From: Corynebacterium stercoris
Lineage (GTDB): Bacteria; Actinomycetota; Actinomycetes; Mycobacteriales; Mycobacteriaceae
NCBI RefSeq assembly: GCF_024160105.1
Contig: NZ_JAMFTQ010000010.1
Coordinates: 1 to 64,000, forward strand
DNA length: 64,000 nt
Direction: 5' to 3'
Part shown: positions 39,062 through 47,354 of the stretch, in pieces
How the letters are laid out: each line of letters opens with the position of its first letter
How positions within the stretch are numbered: position 1 is the first letter of the stretch
The notes under the pieces: generated by a model
Told to the model about the DNA's origin: nothing
What the model saw: only the letters and a program-made list of their open reading frames with translations
Databases searched by the model: none
Translations under genes and position numbers: made by a program

Positions 39062-40327
39062 ATGAATTTGCGATCCAAAGTGGCTGTCGCCGCCGCGCGG
39101 CTGGCCACCACGGCCTCCCGCGCCACCGGCCGCGGCGCCGGCGGCATGATCGGCGGCCTCGTCGCCGGCGCGATCGACCCGAGCATCATGGAGCACGTCG
39201 CCGCCGGGCGCCCCGCGGTGCTGGTGACCGGCACGAACGGCAAGTCCACCACCACCCGCATGCTCGCCGGGGCGCTGCGCGCGAAGTACACCGTGGCCAC
39301 CAACGACAACGGCGACAACATGGACGCCGGCATCATCTCCGCGCTGCTGGCGGGCGAGGCGGCGTCGCACATCGCGCTCGAGGTCGACGAGCTGCACGTC
39401 CCGCACGTCGCCGAGCGCCTCAAGCCCGAGGCGTTCGTGCTGCTCAACCTCTCGCGCGACCAGCTCGACCGCGTCGGCGAGATCAACGCCATCGAACGCG
39501 CTCTGCGCGCTGCCGTCATGGCGCACCCGGAGGCGACGGTCATCGCGAACTGCGACGACGTCCTCATCACCTCCGTCGCCTGGGACCACCCGAACGTCGT
39601 GTGGGTGGCCGCCGGCGCCGGCTGGCTCGGCGATTCCGTGACCAACCCCCGCTCCGGCGGGCACGTCGTGCGCACCGACGAAGACTGGTACGCCGTCGAA
39701 CCCCTTCCCGACGGCACCGAATTCCGCCGCCCCGCCCCCCACTACCGCGTCACGGATGAGGGCCTTGAGGTGCGTGGGGGAGACGTCGTCAAGCTTGAGC
39801 TCCAGTTGCCGGGGCGCGCGAACCGGGGCAACGCCGCGCAAGCCATCGCCTGTGCCGTCGAAGCGTTCGACGTGCCGCTCGCCGACGCCGTCGCCGCCGC
39901 CGAGGCCGTGGACAACGTCGCCGGACGCTACACCACCGTCGAGCTCGGCGAGCGCAGCGTGCACCTCATGCTGGCGAAGAACCCCGCCGGGTGGCAGGAG
40001 GCGCTGTCGATGCTGGACGCGGGCGCGGACGGCGTGGTCATCGCCGTGAACGCGCAGCAGGGCGACGGCGAGGACGTGTCCTGGCTGTGGGACATCGACT
40101 TCGACGGCGCCGCGGCGCTCGACGGCGCGACCGTCGTCGCCGCGGGCGAGCGCGCGACCGACCTCGCCGTGCGCCTACTCTACGCGGGCGTCGAGCACGA
40201 GCTGGTCCACGACCCCGTGAGCGCGATCCGCGCCTGCCCGCCCGGCCGCGTCGAAGTGCTGGCCAACTACACCGCCCTGCTCAACCTGCGCCGGGCGCTG
40301 ACGAAGCAGGAGGATTACCGTGCGTAA
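39062..40327 (+). CDS. murT: Lipid II isoglutaminyl synthase subunit MurT
   Basis: A 421-residue Mur-ligase-type protein with the ATP-binding loop 'VLVTGTNGKSTTTRMLAG' (~45–62), the central domain motif 'LLNLSRDQLDRVGEI' and 'RANRGNAAQAIACAVEAFDV'. Its C-terminal half carries the MurT domain. With GatD it amidates the D-glutamate of lipid II. The four-cysteine zinc ribbon seen in many MurT proteins is missing: the corresponding stretch reads 'DWYAVEPLPDGTEFRRPAPH' with no cysteines. The gene overlaps gatD by 8 bases. Confidence 0.93.
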   Translation: MNLRSKVAVAAARLATTASRATGRGAGGMIGGLVAGAIDPSIMEHVAAGRPAVLVTGTNGKSTTTRMLAGALRAKYTVATNDNGDNMDAGIISALLAGEAASHIALEVDELHVPHVAERLKPEAFVLLNLSRDQLDRVGEINAIERALRAAVMAHPEATVIANCDDVLITSVAWDHPNVVWVAAGAGWLGDSVTNPRSGGHVVRTDEDWYAVEPLPDGTEFRRPAPHYRVTDEGLEVRGGDVVKLELQLPGRANRGNAAQAIACAVEAFDVPLADAVAAAEAVDNVAGRYTTVELGERSVHLMLAKNPAGWQEALSMLDAGADGVVIAVNAQQGDGEDVSWLWDIDFDGAAALDGATVVAAGERATDLAVRLLYAGVEHELVHDPVSAIRACPPGRVEVLANYTALLNLRRALTKQEDYRA

Positions 40328-41039
40328 ACTCACCATCGGCCTGATCCTCCCGGACGTGCTGGGCACGTACGGCGACGACGGCAACGCCCTCGTCCTGCGC
40401 CAACGCGCCCGCATGCGCGGGATCGACGCTTCCATCCGGCGCGTCCTGCTTACCGACGACATCCCCGCCGACTGCGACATCTACACCCTCGGCGGCGGCG
40501 AGGACGCCGCCCAAGTCATTGCCGCCACGCGCCTCGCCGCGTCGCCTGGGCTCCAAGCGGCGGCCGCCGCGGAACGTCCGATTTTCGCCGTCTGCGCGGG
40601 CATGCAGATCCTCGGCCGCACCTTCTACGCGCACGGCACCGAGGCGCAGGGCATCGGGCTTATCGACGCCACCACCGAGCCTCTCCAAACCCGCGCCATC
40701 GGCGAAGTCGCCGCCACCCCGACGCGCGCCGGCGTTACCGCGGAACTCGACGAACCGCTCACCGGTTTCGAGAACCACATGGGCAAAACCGCGCTCGGGC
40801 CGGACGCGCAGCCGCTGGGCAAGGTGACGCGCGGCGTCGGCAATGGTGCCGGCGAGGCCGTGGAGGGCGTTGTGCAGGGCAACATCATCGCCACGTACAT
40901 GCACGGGCCGGCGCTGGCGCGCAACCCGCAGCTCGCTGACCTGCTCATCGCGCGCAGCCTCGGCGTGCGCCTCGAGGAGCTGCCCCCGTTGGAGATCCCC
41001 GTCATCGACCGCCTGCGCATGGAGCGCCTCTCCCGCTAG
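40320..41039 (+). CDS. gatD: Lipid II isoglutaminyl synthase subunit GatD (glutamine amidotransferase)
   Basis: A 239-residue class I glutamine amidotransferase-like protein that supplies ammonia to MurT. The nucleophile Cys is in 'PIFAVCAGMQILG' (~94) and the catalytic His in 'IATYMHGPALARNP' (~190). The start is a GTG at 40320 overlapping the end of murT, indicating coupled translation and a 1:1 complex. Confidence 0.94.
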   Translation: MRKLTIGLILPDVLGTYGDDGNALVLRQRARMRGIDASIRRVLLTDDIPADCDIYTLGGGEDAAQVIAATRLAASPGLQAAAAAERPIFAVCAGMQILGRTFYAHGTEAQGIGLIDATTEPLQTRAIGEVAATPTRAGVTAELDEPLTGFENHMGKTALGPDAQPLGKVTRGVGNGAGEAVEGVVQGNIIATYMHGPALARNPQLADLLIARSLGVRLEELPPLEIPVIDRLRMERLSR

Positions 41040-41045
41040 CGTCGG

Positions 41046-41672
41046 CTAGAGCTTGAGGCGCCCCGTCAGCGCGCGGGACAGCGTGAGTTCGTCGACGAAC
41101 TCCAAATCCCCGCCCAGCGGCATGCCCGACGCCAGTCGCGACACCGTCAAATCCGGGAAATCCTTGAGCAGGCGGGCGATGTAGCTCGCCGTCGCCTCGC
41201 CCTCGGTGTCCGGGTCGGTCGCCAGAATCACCTCGGCGATCTCGGGGATCGCCTCCCCCTCCAGGTCCGGCTGCACCCCTCCGATGCGCTGCAGCAGCGA
41301 GGCAATCGCGAGGTCTTTCGGGCCGATATTAGCCAGCGGGTCGAGCGCCCCGCCGAGCACGTGGTAGCGGCCCGCGTACTCGCCGGTGCGCTCGATGACC
41401 TGGATGTCTTTCGCGTCCTCGACCACGCACACCGTGGCCTTGTCGCGCCCCGAATCCGCGCAGATGCGGCACACTTCTTCGCGCGACACATTGTTGCAGA
41501 TCCGGCAGAACGTCACGCCGTCACGCACCGCGGCGAGCGCGGCGCGCAGGCGGTCGATGTCCTCCGGCTCCGTCTGCAGCAGGTAAAACGCGATACGCTG
41601 CGCGGACTTCGGCCCCACGCCGGGGAGGCGCGAGAACTCGTCGATAAGGTCCTGCAGCGGTCCTTCGAACAA
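41046..41672 (-). CDS. recR: Recombination protein RecR
   Basis: A 208-residue protein with the full RecR architecture: N-terminal helix-hairpin-helix ('[20 protein letters not shown]'), Cys4 zinc finger ('[18 protein letters not shown]', ~57–74), Toprim domain ('[18 protein letters not shown]' … '[18 protein letters not shown]') and C-terminal Walker-B-like '[18 protein letters not shown]'. It acts with RecF/RecO in gap repair. Last gene of the aspT–dnaX–ybaB–recR unit, starting 3 bases after ybaB. Confidence 0.97.
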   Translation of the reverse strand: MFEGPLQDLIDEFSRLPGVGPKSAQRIAFYLLQTEPEDIDRLRAALAAVRDGVTFCRICNNVSREEVCRICADSGRDKATVCVVEDAKDIQVIERTGEYAGRYHVLGGALDPLANIGPKDLAIASLLQRIGGVQPDLEGEAIPEIAEVILATDPDTEGEATASYIARLLKDFPDLTVSRLASGMPLGGDLEFVDELTLSRALTGRLKL

Positions 41673-41675
41673 AAC

Positions 41676-42059
41676 CTAGATGATGCCGCCGAACGGCACC
41701 TCGCCCGGGCCTGCCGGCTGGCCGCCGAACGGGGACTGGCCCTGCGGTGCGGCGCCGCCGGTCAGCGGGCCGATCTTCTCCTGCGCCAGCTGGCCGGCCT
41801 TGTAGTGCGCGTCGCGGTACGCGGCGAGGATCAGGTCCTGCAGCGTCTCAACATCCTCCGGGTCCACGGCCTCGGGCTTGATCTGCAGGTCGGTGATCTC
41901 GGCGCCGCCGGTCATGGTGATGGAGACGAGCTCGCCGCCCGCGGTGCCCACCACGGTGGCGTTGAGCAGCTCTTCCTGGGCGCGCTGCAGCGCTGCCTGG
42001 ACCTCGGCGGCCTGGCGGATGAGTTCCTGCATGTCGGCCGGCATCTGCGGCTGGGTCAT
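41676..42059 (-). CDS. YbaB/EbfC family nucleoid-associated protein
   Basis: A 127-residue YbaB-type DNA-binding protein: a helix 'MQELIRQAAEVQAALQRAQE', then 'NATVVGTAGGELVSITMTGG' and 'PEDVETLQDLILAAYRDA'. The Gly/Pro/Gln-rich C-terminal tail is typical for Actinobacteria. It lies between dnaX and recR as usual. Confidence 0.94.
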   Translation of the reverse strand: MTQPQMPADMQELIRQAAEVQAALQRAQEELLNATVVGTAGGELVSITMTGGAEITDLQIKPEAVDPEDVETLQDLILAAYRDAHYKAGQLAQEKIGPLTGGAAPQGQSPFGGQPAGPGEVPFGGII

Positions 42060-42100
42060 GGTCTAAAACCTTTCGTCGTAAAGCAATTGCTCCAACGAGT

Positions 42101-44026
42101 CTACAGCGGGCGCGCGCCGAGCTCCGCCGCGAGCAGCTCGATGGCGACCTGCGACGCGTCACGACGATCCGGAGCACCCTCCTCGTCCGCCGCCTGATCC
42201 GCCATGTCTCGCTCCTCGTCCTCGCGCGTGTACTCGGGCGGGGCGTCGTCGAAGGGCTCCGGCGGGGGCGGGACCTCCTCCGGCTCGGGTTCAGGTTCGG
42301 GTTCCGGCTCCGGCTCGGGCTCCGGCGCTTCCTCCTTCGCGGGCGCCCAGACCTCGGCGCGGCGCGGGGGCTCGATGTTCGCCGCCGCCGGATCCGTTCC
42401 GATCACGCAGCGCACGTTCACGCGCGCGCCCAGCTTCTCCGCGAAAACCGCGACGATGTCCGCGTTGTTGTTCTCCGCGTTGATGCGCTCCGCGAGCGCG
42501 CCCGTGTTGTGGCCCACGACCAGGGTGTCGCCGTCGAAGCCCAGCGGCTTCGCCTCGGTCAGCATGATTTCCGCGACCTTGTTCCGCGTACCGACGCTCT
42601 GCCGCAACGCCGTCCAGTCCCGCTCAATGCGCTGGTAGAGCTCGTCGTAATCGGTCACCTGCGGCGCAGGTGGCGGCGCGGGTTCGCTGCGCGGCGGCTC
42701 CGGCGCGGGCGCAGGCTCGGGAGCGGGTGGCGGCGCGGGCTCGGGCTTTGGCGCTTGCTGCGGCGCAGGTGTCGAGGCGCTACGCGGGTTGCGGCCCGCC
42801 GCCGCAGCTGCAGCGGCAGCCGCCGCCGCGGCCGCCCCGCCCGACGGTGCCGGGCTCGGAGGCGCGGCAGGAGCCGGGTTTGGAGCGGCGGGAGCGGCTG
42901 CGGCAGGCGCGGGCGCGGGAGCTGCGGCAACGGCGGGGAGGGTGAGGAGGTGCGCCATCATCACTTCGAGGAGCAGGCGCGGCGAGGTGGCGCCGCGCAG
43001 GTCCGAGATGCGGTCGTTGACCTCGGTGGCTAGGGCGGCGAGGCGGGCGCCGGTGAACTGCTCGGCTTCGGCGCGCAGGATGTCGGCGCGGTCGACGGGA
43101 GCGTCGACAAGCCCTTGCCCGAAGGCGTCGGGCACGGTGCTGATGAGCAGCAGGTCCCGAAGCCGATCTAACAGGTCGGTGGCGAAGCGGCGCGGCTCGT
43201 GGCCGGATTCCATGACCGAGTCGATGGTGCGGAACATGGCGGAGGCGTCGTTGGCGGCGAGGGCGTCAACGGCGGCGTCGAGAAGCGAAAGGTCCGTGAC
43301 CCCGAGCAGCGGCAACGCGAGCTGGTACGTCAGCCCGTCGGGGCCGGCGCCGGCGAGGAGCTGGTCGAGGATGGAGAGCGTGTCGCGGGGCGACCCGCCG
43401 CCGGCGCGGATGACCAGCGGGTACACGTTCTCGTCGACGTAGACGCCCTCCTCGGCCACGACGTGCTCGAGCAGCTCGCGCATGGCGGCGGGCGCGAGCA
43501 GGCGGAAGGGGTAATTGTGGGTGCGCGAGCGGATCGTGCCCAGGATCCGCTCCGGCTCGGTGGTGGCGAAGATGAAGATGAGGTGCTCCGGCGGCTCCTC
43601 CACGATCTTCAGCAGGGCGTTGTTGCCGGCGGCGGAGATCATGTGCGCCTCGTCGATGATGAAGACGCGGTAGCGCGACTCGGCGGGCGCGAACAGGGCG
43701 CGTTCGCGCAGCTCGCGCATGTCGTCGACGCCGCCGTGGGACGCCGCGTCCAGCTCCATCACGTCCAGGTTCCCCGGCCCGCCCGGCGCGAGCGACACGC
43801 ACGACGGGCACACGCCGCACGGGGTCGACGTCGGCCCCTCCACGCAGTTCAAACTCCGCGCCAGAATGCGTGCCGACGACGTCTTGCCGCACCCGCGCGG
43901 ACCCGAAAACAGGTACGCGTGGGCGATGCGGCCGTTATCCAGCGCGGTGGACAAGGGCCTGGTCACCTGCTCTTGGCCGATGACCTCTCCGAAGGTTGCG
44001 GGGCGATACTTCCTGTACAGAGCCAC
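42101..44026 (-). CDS. dnaX: DNA polymerase III subunits gamma/tau
   Basis: A 641-residue clamp-loader ATPase. The AAA+ domain starts 'ALYRKYRPATFGEVIGQEQV' and shows Walker A 'GPRGCGKTSSARILARSLNC', the zinc module 'CGVCPSC', Walker B 'VFIIDEAHMI' and 'GTIRSRTHNYPFRL'. After the collar (to ~365) comes a long Pro/Ala linker with 13 consecutive alanines, then the tau C-terminal domain and an acidic Glu-Pro repeat. The GTG at 44026 is the family start; the open frame extends 585 bases further but reads into the preceding genes. No slippery A-tract for a gamma form is visible. Confidence 0.95.
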   Translation of the reverse strand: MALYRKYRPATFGEVIGQEQVTRPLSTALDNGRIAHAYLFSGPRGCGKTSSARILARSLNCVEGPTSTPCGVCPSCVSLAPGGPGNLDVMELDAASHGGVDDMRELRERALFAPAESRYRVFIIDEAHMISAAGNNALLKIVEEPPEHLIFIFATTEPERILGTIRSRTHNYPFRLLAPAAMRELLEHVVAEEGVYVDENVYPLVIRAGGGSPRDTLSILDQLLAGAGPDGLTYQLALPLLGVTDLSLLDAAVDALAANDASAMFRTIDSVMESGHEPRRFATDLLDRLRDLLLISTVPDAFGQGLVDAPVDRADILRAEAEQFTGARLAALATEVNDRISDLRGATSPRLLLEVMMAHLLTLPAVAAAPAPAPAAAAPAAPNPAPAAPPSPAPSGGAAAAAAAAAAAAAGRNPRSASTPAPQQAPKPEPAPPPAPEPAPAPEPPRSEPAPPPAPQVTDYDELYQRIERDWTALRQSVGTRNKVAEIMLTEAKPLGFDGDTLVVGHNTGALAERINAENNNADIVAVFAEKLGARVNVRCVIGTDPAAANIEPPRRAEVWAPAKEEAPEPEPEPEPEPEPEPEEVPPPPEPFDDAPPEYTREDEERDMADQAADEEGAPDRRDASQVAIELLAAELGARPL

Positions 44027-44037
44027 GCCGTTAGAGC

Positions 44038-44559
44038 TTAGTCGCGCAGCCAGTTGGCCACATCGACGCCGCGGCGGCGCAGGCGGCGCTCCAGCACGTC
44101 GGTGCCTTGTTCGGAGGCGATGGAAAATTCGTCGTCGGTAAGCATGACAAGCTCCACGAGCAGCGTGAGGTGATCGCCCTGGCGCACGTGCGGGGTGCCC
44201 TCGACGAACAGGCGCGGCTCGCGCAGCCAGCCGTGGCGGACCTTGCCGGCGCCGATGCCTTCCAGCAGCACGCCCGGCTGCGGCGGCACCCCGAGCGCGC
44301 CGAGCTGCCGCACCGCTTTCACCAGCGTGGTGGCCAAGGTGACGTTGTCCACGTTCGCGCGCAGCACGATTTCGCAGCCGACGCTCACCTCCTCGGCGCC
44401 CGCGAGCCGCAATCCCGTATCCACCTCGGAAAAGCCGACGGTGACGCCCACGGGTACCCCGTGGTGCGTGGATGTGGCGACGGGGTTGCCGGCGAACATC
44501 GTCAGCGTGAGCCCCGGGAAGAGGGTGTCGAGCCAGGAGACAATGTCGTCGCCGGTCAC
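44038..44559 (-). CDS. Conserved hypothetical protein between aspT and dnaX
   Basis: A 173-residue soluble protein not assigned to a known domain. It contains a Gly-rich 'PQPGVLLEGIGAGKVRHGWL' stretch and a strand-rich block 'DHLTLLVELVMLTDDEFSIA', ending 'RRRGVDVANWLRD'. Its ATG overlaps the aspT stop (ATGA at 44556–44559), and dnaX starts 11 bases after its stop, so it is cotranscribed. As I recall, a homologue sits in the same place in C. glutamicum. Confidence 0.7.
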   Translation of the reverse strand: MTGDDIVSWLDTLFPGLTLTMFAGNPVATSTHHGVPVGVTVGFSEVDTGLRLAGAEEVSVGCEIVLRANVDNVTLATTLVKAVRQLGALGVPPQPGVLLEGIGAGKVRHGWLREPRLFVEGTPHVRQGDHLTLLVELVMLTDDEFSIASEQGTDVLERRLRRRGVDVANWLRD

Positions 44560-45833
44560 TGGAGCTCACGCTTCTCGACGGCTGCCAGCAGCACGCACGT
44601 AGCCACACCATCCATCGCCTCGCTCACCTCATCGAGCGGCGGCAGCGACGGCGCGAGGCGGATGTTCGTGTTCTCCGGATCCACGCCGTGCGGGAACGCC
44701 GAGCCGGCCTTGGTGAGGTTGATGCCGGCGTCCTTCGCCAGCTCCCACACGCGCGTCGCCGTGCCCGGCACCACGTTCAGCGAAATGAAGTAGCCGCCCT
44801 GCGGCTCCGTCCACTCCGCGACGCCGTACCCGCCGAGGCGCTCGCGCAGAATGCCGATCACCGCCGCGAACTTCGGCGCCAGCGAGCCTGCGTGCTTGCG
44901 CATCAGCGCGCGCACCCCCTCCGCGTCGCCCAGCAGCATCGCGTGGGCCAGCTGGTTCTCCTTGTTCGGGCCGATGCCGCGAATGTTCGCAATCGAGCGG
45001 TACCAGTCCAGGTTCTCCACACTCGACGCGAAGAAGCTCACGCCGGAACCCGCGTGCGTGATCTTCGACGTAGAGCTCATGTACCAGAAGCGGTTCGGGT
45101 TGCCCTGCGCCGCGGCGATGTCGATGACGTTGGGGTTGTCGGGGAAAACGTCGGTAAGCGTGTGTACCGCGTACGCGTTGTCCCAGATAATGCGGAAGTC
45201 CGGCGCCGCCGCCTCGAGCCCGGCCAGGCGCTCGATGGTCTCGCGCGAGTACACCACGCCCGTGGGGTTGCCGAAGAGCGGCACGCACCACATGCCCTTC
45301 ACCTGCGGGTCTTGCACAAGCTTCTCGACGGCTGCCACATCCGGCCCGTCCTCCGTCATCGGCACCGTGATCATCTCGAAACCGAACTGCTCCGTGATGG
45401 CGAAGTGGCGGTCATAACCCGGCACCGGGCACAGCCACTTCACGGTCTCCTCCTCGCGCCACGGACGCGGCGAATCGTTCGTGCCGAACGCGAACGCAAA
45501 CGAGATGAGGTCGAACATGATGTTCAGCGAGGACGAGTCACCCGCGATGAGGTTCTCCACCGGCACCCCGAGCACCTCCGCCCAGATCTCGCGGATGTCC
45601 GCGATGCCGTCGAGCCCGCCGTAATTGCGCACGTCAACGCCCGACTTCGTGCGGTAGTTGTCCTTGCCCGGCAGCGCGAGCAGATCGTTGGAAAAATCGA
45701 GCTGCTCGCTCGACGGCTTGCCGCGCGTGAGGTCCAGGTTGAGGTTCTTCGCCTTGAGGTCCTCGTAGCGCTGGCGCACGTCCTGCGCCAGGGCGTCAAA
45801 GTCCTGCTGAGAAAGTTCGTTGAGGTTCGCCAT
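44556..45833 (-). CDS. aspT: Aspartate aminotransferase (AspT, class I-type fold)
   Basis: A 425-residue PLP-dependent transaminase interconverting aspartate and 2-oxoglutarate with oxaloacetate and glutamate. Visible motifs are 'LDLTRGKPSSEQLDFSNDLL' near the N-terminus, 'VPLFGNPTGVVYSRETIERL', 'IIWDNAYAVHTL' and the PLP lysine in 'MSSTSKITHAGSGVSFFAS'. Length and these motifs fit the AspT subgroup known from C. glutamicum. The ATG at 45833 follows a TACGAT box by 8 bases, suggesting a leaderless mRNA. Three to four downstream genes are tightly linked. Confidence 0.95.
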   Translation of the reverse strand: MANLNELSQQDFDALAQDVRQRYEDLKAKNLNLDLTRGKPSSEQLDFSNDLLALPGKDNYRTKSGVDVRNYGGLDGIADIREIWAEVLGVPVENLIAGDSSSLNIMFDLISFAFAFGTNDSPRPWREEETVKWLCPVPGYDRHFAITEQFGFEMITVPMTEDGPDVAAVEKLVQDPQVKGMWCVPLFGNPTGVVYSRETIERLAGLEAAAPDFRIIWDNAYAVHTLTDVFPDNPNVIDIAAAQGNPNRFWYMSSTSKITHAGSGVSFFASSVENLDWYRSIANIRGIGPNKENQLAHAMLLGDAEGVRALMRKHAGSLAPKFAAVIGILRERLGGYGVAEWTEPQGGYFISLNVVPGTATRVWELAKDAGINLTKAGSAFPHGVDPENTNIRLAPSLPPLDEVSEAMDGVATCVLLAAVEKRELQ

Positions 45834-45847
45834 ACCTGACGATCGTA
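45834..45847 (-). promoter_or_regulatory. Putative leaderless promoter of aspT
   Basis: On the minus strand TACGAT (45847–45842) is followed by 8 bases and the ATG at 45833. Confidence 0.5.
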
Positions 45848-45891
45848 CCCGCGGGCGCGCACTCCCCCAGCGCGACGCAAGGCAAAAATAA

Positions 45892-45979
45892 GGGGACCCC
45901 ACGCACCTGCCAGAGCTCGCTGACCCTTGCTGCGTTCCCGCCCTGGGGGAGTTCACAAGATAAACACCGCGTGGGATCC
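45892..45979 (-). ncRNA. ffs: Signal recognition particle RNA (small bacterial type)
   Basis: On the minus strand, GGATCCCACGC (45979–45969) pairs with GCGTGGGGTCC near the 3' end. The apical part contains the conserved SRP core 'GGGAACGCAGCAAGGG' followed by 'GCGAGCTCTGGC'. The length of ~88 fits a 4.5S-type RNA. A TACAGT -10 box precedes it and a U-run (TTATTTTT) follows, acting as terminator. It binds Ffh for membrane-protein targeting. The ends are approximate. Confidence 0.85.
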
Positions 45980-46122
45980 TGCCCCACACTGTAACCCGAG
46001 CCTCGGCGCAGGGCCAAAAGCAGCACGTGTGGGCACGCGTTTTGTTGCTTTACGACGGTATCGGCTAATGTATTCCTCCGATACAAACGGTGCCGCTTCG
46101 GTGGGGCCGGGAGTGTTTGACT

Positions 46123-46208
46123 GGAGGATTCGACTAGCGGCCTATGTCACACGCCTGGAACGCGTGCGGGTAGCAATACCCTCGTGGGTTCAAATCCCAC
46201 ATCCTCCG
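46123..46208 (+). tRNA. tRNA-Ser (anticodon GGA)
   Basis: Acceptor arms GGAGGAT and ATCCTCC close the cloverleaf. The anticodon stem-loop CACGC-CTGGAAC-GCGTG gives GGA. A long variable arm (CGGGTAGCAATACCC) and the T-loop GTGGG-TTCAAAT-CCCAC follow. 86 bases, with no encoded CCA. Confidence 0.93.
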
Positions 46209-46217
46209 CAAAATCCG

Positions 46218-46254
46218 AAACCGGTGCGCTCTTCTTGGGGCGCGCCGGTTTTTT
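46218..46254 (+). terminator. Terminator of tRNA-Ser(GGA)
   Basis: AAACCGGTGCGC (46218–46229) pairs with GCGCGCCGGTTT (46240–46251), 12 bp with one G–T pair, followed by a T-run. Confidence 0.85.
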
Positions 46255-46351
46255 CGTTCCTACAGCGCGTAGAATTGACACCACGCGATTCCGTGAACAT
46301 CCGGGCGTCCCGTCAGATGCGCCCACGAATTCACAAGGAGAACTCCCCCTC

Positions 46352-46843
46352 ATGAACGAGCAGCTCAAGGACCTCATGAACCAGCAGGTCACCAACGAGT
46401 ACGGTGCCGCCTACATCTACCGCCACCTGGCGAACGAGATGGACGCGCACTCCTTCCCGGGCCTGTGCAACTGGTTCGTCGCCCAGGCGCAGGAGGAGCT
46501 GGAGCACGCGCAGAAGTTCGCCCAGCACCTGCTCGACCGCGGCCAGCACATCCACCCGCTGAACATCGAGATCGACGTGCCCGAGGTGCACAACCCGCTC
46601 GACGCCTTCAAGGCCGCGCTCGCGCACGAGCAGAAGGTGTCCGAGCAGATCCGCAACATCACGCGCGTCGCGGACGAGGTCGGCGACCTCGAATCCCGCG
46701 CGCTGCTCAACTGGTTCCTCAACGAGCAGATCGAGGAGGAGGCGACGGTCGGCGAGATCGTGGACCAGCTCGAGCTCGTCGGCTCGGACGGCTCGGGCCT
46801 CCTGCGCATCGACGCCACCCTCGCCTCCCGCGAGACCCTCTAG
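46352..46843 (+). CDS. ftn: Non-heme ferritin
   Basis: A 163-residue four-helix ferritin. The ferroxidase-site residues are visible: Glu in 'QVTNEYGAAYIYRHLANEMD' (~17), Glu/His in 'AQAQEELEHAQKFAQHLLDR' (~50–53) and Glu in 'AALAHEQKVSEQIRNI' (~94). It stores iron as ferric mineral in a 24-mer. The ATG at 46352 is preceded by AAGGAG 11 bases upstream. Confidence 0.92.
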   Translation: MNEQLKDLMNQQVTNEYGAAYIYRHLANEMDAHSFPGLCNWFVAQAQEELEHAQKFAQHLLDRGQHIHPLNIEIDVPEVHNPLDAFKAALAHEQKVSEQIRNITRVADEVGDLESRALLNWFLNEQIEEEATVGEIVDQLELVGSDGSGLLRIDATLASRETL

Positions 46844-46896
46844 GTCTGCTTTCCGTCAGTTTTTTCGCTCAACCCATCTGAGAAAGGCTGCACCCA

Positions 46897-47227
46897 TGGC
46901 AACATCGCTCGATGTAGCCCAGTTCATCTATGACGAGCTAGGGTGGGTTGACGCGTGGAAACTGGCGAAGGGCAACTCATTGAACAAACGCATTCTGAGG
47001 AGCCGTGGCTGAAGGCTAGGAAGGGAATGGGGGACAGTATGAAGTCGAACCAGACCATTTCCCGTGCTGACATGCGACGCTTCTATGCCTTGCAGGAGGC
47101 TCGAGGCGCATCAAGCCCGGCGCGCTCGGATCTCGACGGTACCTTCCCAATTGCTCTTCAAACTGAGACATTCGAGAAGAACATCGACCGCTGGTCAGGT
47201 GCTTTGGAGCTGCTTGCAGAGCGGTGA
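46897..47227 (+). pseudogene. Broken DUF4065 (Panacea/SocA-like) antitoxin-type gene
   Basis: Pieces of one DUF4065 protein occur in three frames. The start reads MATSLDVA from an ATG at 46897 with AAAGG upstream. After a one-base shift at about 46921 the family sequence continues as 'FIYDELGWVDAWKLAKG'. The central part that normally follows the 'WKLQK' motif is missing. The C-terminal signature 'IEQTHSEEPWLKARKG' and 'NQTISRADMRRFYALQE' then appears in the third frame (46955–47227). A frameshift plus internal deletion is the simplest reading. DUF4065 domains often act as antitoxins, and no toxin partner is next to it. Confidence 0.75.
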
Positions 47228-47354
47228 GCAAGTTCTGTCTAGAGCCGCCGGCAGATCTCGAACTGCCCTAGGGTGAACTGCGCCTGAACACCGGGCGAAA
47301 CCTGCCCAAACTTCGGCCGCTGGCGATGCGAACCGCTCGCCGGTGGCCGACTAT

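Noticed and set aside
42780..42860. Programmed frameshift site in dnaX
   Set aside because: The region is GC-rich alanine codons without an A-rich slippery heptamer.
46844..46870. Terminator after ferritin (AGACC/AGGTCT with a later T-run)
   Set aside because: The stem is five pairs, overlaps the stop codon and is separated from the T-run by about 10 bases.
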